Shown piece after piece: positions 56,867 through 64,000 of a stretch of DNA of 64,000 nucleotides. The first letter of the stretch is position 1; each line of letters begins with the position of its first letter. Made by a program: the position numbers and the translations under genes. A model generated the notes under the pieces. It saw only the letters and a list, made by a program, of their open reading frames with translations. It made no database searches and was not told the origin of the DNA. Origin of the DNA: Rotaria socialis (lineage: Eukaryota > Rotifera > Eurotatoria > Philodinida > Philodinidae); contig CAJNYU010002097.1 of NCBI GenBank assembly GCA_905331475.1, positions 1-64,000 on the forward strand, given 5' to 3'.

Positions 56867-56990
56867 AAATTACTCGACAAAATTTTTCTACCACCAGATT
56901 GCGCTAAGTGTCGTTTCTCATTTTCAATGAGAAACGACACCGCCAATCTGTTGGTAGAAAAATATAAAGAAAATAACTATAAAGTAATTT
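56867..56990. repeat. Long near-perfect hairpin (foldback)
   Basis: AAATTACT at 56867 matches AGTAATTT ending at 56990. Further in, TTTTTCTACCA, CAGATTG and GTGTCGTTTCTCATT are mirrored by AATGAGAAACGACAC, CAATCTG and TGGTAGAAAAA around a 3-nt centre. The 124-nt segment can fold into one long stem with few bulges. It lies between the retroelement and the HicA-like ORF. It could be a MITE or part of the retroelement 3' region. Confidence 0.8.
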
Positions 56991-56999
56991 GAGATTAAT

Positions 57000-57218
57000 T
57001 TAGGCTTCTAACCATTCCTTTCGAGTAATACCTGCCACATGCAAAATATATCCTAATAATTTAGCTGAAAAAATATCGTAAGTAGGAAATGAAATACTCA
57101 GATCTCCACGAACGATATGACATGGATGGCGACCCTTTCCTGTTTCAAGTCTAAACCCAAATTTAGTAGTCAGAACTTTAAGAACAACTCTTCGCTTAGT
57201 ATTTCCAAACATTGCCAT
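57000..57218 (-). CDS. HicA/YcfA-family-like small protein (bacterial toxin-family fold), probable horizontal origin
   Basis: 72 residues, single exon, minus strand, from the ATG at 57218. The pattern fits the dsRBD-like HicA family (type II toxin-antitoxin mRNA interferases of prokaryotes): a KxLxxxFGF helix-strand start (residues 14-21), GKGRH around residues 27-31 that corresponds to the family GSH with the catalytic His kept but Ser changed to Arg, a short beta strand region, then the conserved end LGYILHVAGI followed by TRKEWLEA. The usual PxH segment reads FPTYD, so a conserved His is missing. Full family length, no frameshift. No HicB-like antitoxin ORF is seen next to it. It lies 381 nt beyond the retroelement ORF, just past a hairpin. 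Whether it is expressed or toxic is unknown. Confidence 0.55.
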   Translation of the reverse strand: MAMFGNTKRRVVLKVLTTKFGFRLETGKGRHPCHIVRGDLSISFPTYDIFSAKLLGYILHVAGITRKEWLEA

Positions 57219-57284
57219 AATAGTATCCTTTTATCATTAATTCTTTTTTTCATTTATCAAAAAAATTGAATAATCTTTGTATGC

Positions 57285-57330
57285 ATGCTCTGAAGACGAA
57301 GCATTGCATGTGTTTCGAAACGTTATCGCA
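57285..57330 (+). ncRNA. Second hammerhead-like or Penelope-end motif
   Basis: CTGAAGA followed by CGAAGC, a loop, and a TGTTTCGAAACG stretch resembles the CTGATGA...GAAAC motif at 56678-56710 in spacing but with CTGAAGA instead of CTGATGA. It is likely a degenerate relative and may mark the 3' boundary of the element. Low certainty. Confidence 0.25.
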
Positions 57331-57733
57331 AATCTTTGCACTAACCATTTTTCCGAAATGTTCTTATTGTGTGTGTAAAAACATATAATTTTGTTTAATA
57401 AATACAGTGACCATCATTCTGACTTCAAACAATCTTCTAGTTAATATTTAATCAGTCTATGTGAAAGAAAATTTTAATTGATCGATTAGAAGAACTCTAA
57501 TATTGACTAAATTTCCTTCCAAAAGTTCAGCTGAAAATAATTGTAGAAAAAATATCCTGTGTCTAAAGTTTTCAAGAAGAAGTCTTATTGATTTTCTACA
57601 TGACGCAAAGAGTGTGCTCAAGCAGTTGAGTTTGTCTTTCTAGATTGATCCTATTATTATAATTTCATTTTGTGTCTCTATAGTCAATGGCATGATTTTT
57701 ATTTTGAAAATAATGAATTGTCGAATAGGATTG
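57331..57733. other. Intergenic spacer
   Basis: About 400 nt between the retroelement-associated segment and the receptor relic; nothing recognised. Confidence 0.5.
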
Positions 57734-58770
57734 TTATCCTTTTAAAGTCGGTACGACTGCATTAATGCGGTTTTGTGCAGAATGTCTAACTAACATTTCT
57801 GGAATTTGTTCTCTTGCTACATATTGAGCTCGACATAAGAAGAATCTTCTGACTTTACTGTTCAAATGTGGTAAAGAAACTGCACTGAAGAACGGTAACA
57901 AAAAATTAGTGTAATATGAAAAGAATTTGATAAGAGTTTGAGTTTCAGCAATAGAATCTGTTTCTATACCAGCTAACGCAAACAATGACAAGAGCATATT
58001 TGGAATATGAAGAAAAAAAATCATATAGAGATGATATAGCCAACAACTAAATTGGCATCTTCCGATATTTTCGCCATTGAATCTGTTGAACTAAACAACG
58101 TTTTCCAATAATGACACGAAAAAATAGAACCATATTGAAAACTGCAATCACCAATATGGGTAGAATGTTATTAAATACAGTATCTCATATGCCAGCCAGT
58201 GATATGTCATAATAGCACTCGGGCGAACCACAAGCAGATTGGTCGTTGTCAAATGTATTTTCAGATGATGGAAATAGAATAGTAAAAGAATAAAACAGAA
58301 GTAAATAAACATTTAAGCAAGCTAATCGAAAATAGTGAACAAGAGCCCATTTCTTCGATGTTGAAACCCATCGATTATGAAAGATGAGAATATATCTTTC
58401 AACTGCAGTCCAAGCAATAAGAAATAATGAAACGGAAAAAAGAACTTCATCAATCAATAACCAAAACATACACAAAGCGGTTGCACTTGGAAAGACATTG
58501 CCAAAACGATAAAAATAAATGAGATAAAGTGGAATATTGGCTAAAAAATAAATAATATTGACTATCAATAGTAAAACAAGCGTATGATTGCTTAGATTAC
58601 GAGGTAAAACTCGATCGAAAAGCAAATACCATAAGACAAATAAATAGCAAATAAGCGAGAGAACAAGAAATAATGGAGAAAAGTCAAAAACGTACAGAAA
58701 ATGGAATTGCTACATCAAAATATTTACTCTCTGGCGATGTTTCATTATTGATTTCATCAGTTGAATCCAA
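57734..58770 (-). pseudogene. Rhodopsin-class 7TM receptor (bdelloid-type GPCR) pseudogene
   Basis: The minus strand encodes most of a seven-helix receptor. TM1 (SPLFLVLSLICYLFVLWYLL), TM2 after LSNHTLVLLLIVNI, TM3 ending AWTAVERYILIF (ERY as the DRY equivalent), TM4-5, TM6 after QWRKYRKM, TM7 and a basic tail can be followed. Disabling changes: a frameshift in a T-run near 58690; a TGA at 58185-58187 just before the helix reading DTVFNNILPILVIAVFN; a TAG at 58047-58049 in the context RKMPI*LLAISSLY, where a Gln is expected; and a frame change near 58025. Four lesions make restoration by RNA editing or splicing implausible. Ligand class unknown; this GPCR subfamily is expanded in bdelloids. 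Confidence 0.85.
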
Positions 58771-58789
58771 TGTCGCGATTTGATACGAA

Positions 58790-61700
58790 ACAAAGTTAAC
58801 TAACTAGATCAATGTATGTCATACGACGATGTTAATGAAATTAATATAAACATGAATTCTGCCTGTTTTCTGTTGCAATTTAATTTAACTCGTATTGTAT
58901 ATTGCGCAAAACATTTCACTCTCTCATCAACAACATAGAATTAATTGAGAAGCTCCCACTTCCATGGCGAAATGTTCTTTAAGAAAAAAGAAGCACAACA
59001 AAATGATAATCATTAATGAGATTTACTATTTTCAATGATTTAATCTAGTATCTTTAAGCACCGGATGCCTATCTAGTGGCGGTGCAATTCGCCATGTGAT
59101 TTAAGTCACGCTTTCCGCACATATAATTAACGTCGAATTATACAATACGATTAAAGTTGGTCTTTAATCTTCATTTAATAACAGTTATTTGAGTCTTCTA
59201 AATATTAGATCGGAATTTTTAGGACAACATGATAAATAGCTTTATGCTGAGTTTGTTGCTGTTTGTATATTTATAGCTGAATAATACCGGGTGCACTTTT
59301 CTTTGTAAACGAAAGAGCTTTCAGCATGTAATGGGTGGGACAAAAATTTGTTTTTGATTTAACTCTGCGATACAATGTCACAGAGACTTGATGTTTCTTT
59401 TGCTAGATAGAGCAAAACGTCTAGTGCAAAGCTATATAAAAGAATTTGATTGGAAATGCTTTTTCGAAGGCCACATAAATCTTAAAACAAAATTCACAAC
59501 TTTGATCACAGTTTCTTTTTATTCAGAAATATTTGTTTGAGCTTTTTCATTGCCCACTTTCGGCGCGTTCGAGCATCAAATACATGCAGTCGTTTACTGC
59601 AACGAAGGCTTTTATTTAGTATTAAAATAATTGCTACAGTTTGCAAGAGAATGAGCAATAGATAATTTGATTAAAAAAATTAGTTTTGCAAATTTAATTT
59701 TCCAACGCGGAAACAAAATTTTGTCTGAATATCTGACAGAAAAACTGTATCATGTTCAAATAATATCGTTTAGTGAAGGACTCAATAAACTTTCTTTTTT
59801 ATATCAAACATACAGCGGCTGACAATCTCGCTCTCAGAGTAGAGTTTATTTTTTTTTGTTTTGACTACAATCGACAGTGGTGGAAATTTTGTGACTTATA
59901 TGATATCGTTCGAGTGCTCGTTTCGACCGTTATAAAACATGGAGAAAATTTCCTTTTTTTGCACAGCAATAAAACTCTATTCTTACATGATAAAAGATGG
60001 ATTAGATGAATAAAAATATAACCTGTTGAATTATAGGAAGTATTTTCTAGAGCCAAAAACGTTGAGAAAGAATTCTCCATCCTCTTTTTTTCTAAGATCT
60101 GTGTGACCTTCGAAAAACATTTCCAATCAAATTCTTTTACATGGTTTTACACTAGACATTTTGTTCTTTCTGACTAAAAAAACATCAATTTTCTACAACA
60201 CTTTCCTACAGTATCGAAAACAAAATTCACGCAAAACTTTTACTCCATCCGTTATGACATTTTCTTTGCTGTTCGGTTTGTTTTTCCGTCGCAAGAAAAG
60301 AACTGATCACCGTGTATCGGCTTCCTCAAACAAATATTTCAGTCAACCACTGGTACGAAACATTTTTGCCCAAACAACTCTTCTGTTATAAGCGTTAAGT
60401 ATTGATCTCAACATAAAATCAAGTTAACCATCGTTACGTAAACAGAAATTTAGTTATATGCGAAACTAGAAACAACATTGTTCAAAGCATTTTAAAAACA
60501 GAGTCTGTCCATGAATAGGGCAGTATAATACTACAATGGTATTTTACTTTGTTTCATCGACAAGAAAATGGAGTGATACACCGTTTGGAATCTTGTTTGA
60601 ATTCGAGCAGTAAACATTTGTAGAGCATGACATTCAATGATTATTTGATTTTAGTTCCTTCCTTTGCATAGAAATAAAACTTTCTTGCAAAACATTCGAA
60701 GTCACCCATAACCATATTCTATGAAAACTTTCATGAACCATTTAAACTCTCCGACTAATGTCATAGTGGACAAACCACGATTGACGGCAAAAATAACTAT
60801 GTCTTCAGATTTCATTTTCTCTTGACACAAAATGCGTATCGATTTTCTAATGCTAATCTATCAAGAATTCAATAGAATTGCAAAGTGAACTACACAGAGA
60901 TATTTTCAAGTGACTTCTAATTTTTAATTATCGAAAGAGAACAATCCTACCCTATGGTAATTATATAATTGCATAGATGCATGACTTTATCATATGAAAA
61001 TCAGTTAGAAATCATTCTCTGAATTCTATCTCAAGTAATCGATCGGAAATTGCTTCACACGGCGCGGAAAGTCACTAAATTGCTTTTAAACTGCGGCTAT
61101 GCGCATGGCATAGAATTCAAAAGGCTACGAATACTCTAGAAAGATTGTAAGCCCTCAGGCTAGTATTTCAAGTCAAATAGGTGACAACCACACCTCATAC
61201 GAAGAGAACTGATTTTCAAAATTTGCTCTGGAAAACGTCCGGAAGGCAACCATTCATAAGGAACAGTTTCGTGACAATATTTTACATCGTGTCATCGCGT
61301 TTATTTTATGATGCAGATAAGGTAAAAATATGTCCTTTATAACACTCGTATATGACAGTTGTTACAATTTTCTCAAGTTAGAGTAACGGAAGATGCAAAA
61401 ATCTGGAACATTCATAATAAACTATTCTTGTTAACATAATATTTAAAAATCATCATGACTAACAATGAAGTAGAAATTTTGTTTTTTTACGAAATGCCAA
61501 AAGTTGTATCGAACAATACAATGTTCCAATAGAAAAAGCAAAGATTGCTGATTTTGAAATATTAATTTTATTCTCGGTTCGATTTCAGCAGTATATAGAG
61601 TGCAATGAAAGCATTTTAAAAAGCGAAGAAAACTTTATTTCTACATTTTAACAATACAACGATACCGAATGAAATAAGCGAGAAATAATTAATTTTCAGT

Positions 61701-62122
61701 TTCTCGAATGTTTTTAGGTCATTGCTAAAATCCTTAAAATAGTCTCACATAGAGAAGAAGAGAAAGAAAAGTTGCCCACTGACAATTTGTGTCAATCGAA
61801 AAGCACATTGACCTTACTTTTCTATGCTTGAAAACACTGTCTCATCGTTTGCTTTCTTGTATTTTGGTAGCTTTCCTATAAGAGAGAAAACTTCTATGTA
61901 GTGTTGTTTCCCGCTCTGAATTTCTTTTTCTCCTTTTTTTTTGGTGCATAAACATAATTGGAAATAAAATGCAAAGAGGAAGAAGCAGAAAAGAGTCTTT
62001 CTATTTCAATCACAGTTGAAAGCGGTTCTGATGTTTTTCTTTATCGGCATTTGTGAAGCAATTAACAGTTTGAACAGTCAACTATCGGATCACTAGAAAT
62101 AACGGTGTTGTATCTGGCAATC
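58790..62122. other. Large intergenic region, nothing recognised
   Basis: 3.3 kb, AT-rich. Short ORFs (59773-60009, 60161-60391) lack motifs and occur with opposite-strand shadows. No repeats with clear ends were found. Possible regulatory or decayed sequence. Confidence 0.5.
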
Positions 62123-62858
62123 ATGACTTTCAAAGGCATGCTAAAAATTGTAGTTAACGATTTTAAAAAGCAACATGTAAGTTATAATCGACTATTCTCA
62201 ATGGGAACTATGCGAAATTTAATTTTTAGGAAGAGAAAATGTTTTCTATTGCTAACGAACTAATGAAAACACGTCGCGAATTAAAAGATGTCAAAGAGCA
62301 ACTTCGTGCTGTAAGTACATTGTTTTCGAGAGAGAGAGAGAGCGACAACAGTATTTTCATTTAATCAACTATTAATTTTAATTAGTTACAATTAAATCAG
62401 AGTACATCATCGCCTGATATAGCAAGTCTTGCCGGACCGACCATAAGTCTCTTTGTGCAGTATTACGAATTTTTCAATGAATTATGTGATTTTCAGCAAA
62501 CAATGACAGTCAATCAACTATTAGTATGTTTTTTCTGCTTGAAATTAGACTTATATGTATATATCTGTTATTTATTTTAAAAAAACCTTAGATAAAACTC
62601 CGACAAATCACAGGAATACCCCAATCTCATCCGATACGCATTCGTGTGCTTAGTAAAGATGGTTCAACAACATTGTTTTATCTTGATAAAAAATTTGATC
62701 GTACATTAGAATCCTATGAAGATGATTTAAAGCCACGAATGATTTTAAAAATTGAAAATGATGAAGAAAGTGGTCTCGAGAAAAAGACCAACCGTTTCCA
62801 ACGAGCGAAAAGTCTAAGTGATCCTGGACGAACACATTCATATGAATCTGATGTTTAA
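62123..62858 (+). CDS. Small coiled-coil protein with possible ubiquitin-like domain
   Basis: Four exons, 62123-62176, 62230-62310, 62386-62523 and 62592-62858, all in phase 0, give 179 residues. A short N-terminus is followed by a charged helix (MKTRRELKDVKEQLR, about 29-43). A central block follows (TISLFVQYYEFFNEL). The C-terminal half has TMTVNQLLIKLRQITGIP, RIRVLSKDGSTTLFYL, DRTLESYEDDLKPRMIL and KIEND, a strand-helix-strand order that resembles ubiquitin-like domains such as those in tubulin-folding cofactors. The tail is Ser/Arg rich (RFQRAKSLSDPGRTHSYES), likely phosphorylated. The ubiquitin-fold assignment is an inference; no specific family is claimed. Confidence 0.65.
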
Positions 62859-64000
62859 GAACGACAAAAAACAAAACAAAGTTTTATTTTTTGTTTCAAT
62901 TTCATATTCTATTCAGGCATCTTTACTCGTGCGGGTATATGTGTGAAGGATTTATTTTGTGCTTTATTTAACTACCTAATAAAGAGCCTCTCGTTTTTTA
63001 AGTTGCTTTTTACGTATTTGATTTAGATTATTTGACAATCGAAGGATAATAAACTCTAGTATAAATGTAGGGTCTTTAAAATTTATAGCTGCATATATAC
63101 TATATATATATATATGGTTTCGAAGATTTATGATTTTTATCATTGCAAATATTTTGTTTGCATTATTGACATGTCGTTTAAGTAATAAGATGTCTATTGG
63201 AAGGTCTTTTATGTTGATGACAGAAAAACAAAAGTTTACTAAGAGCAAAAAAACCGAAATAAATAATATTTTAGTGTAGACTTCTCAAGGTAAAAGTTTG
63301 GATATTCATAAGAAGAAAAATTTAAAAAAATGAAAACTTGCACGTTCTTAAAAGACGATCTAGACAGACATATATGTAACTGTAAGATAGGTATTGTTGA
63401 TATATGATTACAGACAGTATATCAATAACGTCTCGTTATAATATTTGCGCTACTTCCTTATTGCATTTGTGAAGGATTAAGTAAAAACAAATGCTCTTCA
63501 AATGAATCAAGAAAGACAGTCACCTTCTGAACAACAATTGGGAGTTGCATTATCTTACATATGTTAATCCCTATGGGGATCGCTCTAACAACTGATATAT
63601 AAATGTATTAAATCAACAATTACAATTGTCTAATTAGATGCAATGTCTCCATTTCGAGAGTAAACCTATCCCTCCTTGAATTTTCTCTTCTTTTTTTCAC
63701 TTTCATTTTATTCACATAAATTCATAAATATAAAATTTCAATTAAATGAGTATAGCAATAAAAATTAATTTTAACAAAATTTCTATACTTAAAACTTGAG
63801 TAACTACTTAAAATGTATATTGTATTACCCAACTTTGTTTTTTTTGTCTAATCGATTTCAAGTATTTGATGATTTACTCTCTTAAGATATGTCAATTTTT
63901 CTTCTAAGGTCATATATTAATTATTCGAGAAGTGTTTGACAAATTATCACACTTAATCCTTCAAACTTAATCGATACCTTAGGTAACAATATAAACACTC
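62859..64000. other. 3' flank, no gene recognised
   Basis: AT-rich sequence with a TA microsatellite near 63096-63115. A 90-codon minus-strand ORF (62976-63248) has no motif and low complexity. Confidence 0.5.

Noticed and set aside
57000..57218. Bacterial contamination as source of the HicA-like ORF
   Set aside because: It lies within continuous AT-rich eukaryotic sequence between a Penelope-like ORF and a 7TM receptor relic, without operon-like neighbours.
59060..59110. TAGTGGCGG near 59073 as another hAT terminus
   Set aside because: No matching inverted end or 8-bp duplication found within several kilobases.
59773..60391. Short plus-strand ORFs of 76-78 codons
   Set aside because: No motif or homologous copy in the window; similar-sized ORFs occur on the opposite strand by chance.

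Overview
The window is an AT-rich animal nuclear sequence and most likely comes from a bdelloid rotifer. Genes have many short (about 50-65 nt) GT-AG introns. The gene set is metazoan: CHK2-type kinase, Bcl-2 protein, MFSD6-like transporters, a 7TM receptor relic and a Ly6-like GPI protein. It also has features typical of bdelloids: a mono-ADP-ribosyltransferase fused to leucine-rich repeats, an F-box relic, a Penelope-like retroelement ORF without a recognisable GIY-YIG nuclease, a small ORF resembling the bacterial HicA family, many decayed DNA transposons, and gene conversion between tandem paralogues. The organism call is an inference; no rRNA or tRNA was seen.

Layout. 0-13 kb: a frame-broken relic; an intact single-exon B-box/propeller-like protein (3802-5289); an 11-exon adenosine-kinase-like gene (5431-9692) whose introns hold inserted debris and whose product lacks two hallmark PfkB residues; an ART-LRR protein (10088-11539); then fragments of F-box and AAA-ATPase genes carrying small CACCC hairpins, and a MITE built of 10-bp repeats. 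13.8-24.9 kb is the housekeeping-like core: CHK2-like FHA kinase (minus), a single-pass membrane protein, two tandem MFSD6-like transporters with the same six-exon structure, a P-loop protein and a convergent small protein. 25.3-26.0 kb is a hAT transposon relic with an intact 8-bp target duplication.

26.6-47.3 kb is the most unusual part. Three small type II membrane proteins (27961, 31671, 36867) share an almost invariant signal-anchor (FALAAATLGTLNKR) but have quite different low-complexity ectodomains. The same anchor, more diverged, begins the second of two tandem M28 metallopeptidases (42381, 45490), so the locus looks like an expanding family of surface proteins with one anchor and swapped outer parts. 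The M28 pair shares a nearly identical tract of about 0.95 kb (gene conversion or recent duplication), a third M28 copy survives as a relic, and the first copy holds an exact 222-bp repeat around a single N that is probably an assembly fault. Two further elements with target duplications (34217-34962 and 37953-38705) and a Ly6-like gene lie between.

47.6-64 kb: a broken inverted copy of a Bcl-2 gene, a two-TM protein, the intact Bcl-2-family gene (50626-51345), the Penelope-like ORF (53439-56618) followed by hammerhead-like motifs, a long hairpin and the HicA-like ORF, a 7TM receptor pseudogene, about 3.3 kb with nothing recognised, and a four-exon coiled-coil/possible ubiquitin-fold protein. 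Exon boundaries were derived by eye from GT-AG sites and reading phase; all multi-exon models given as CDS close to a whole number of codons.
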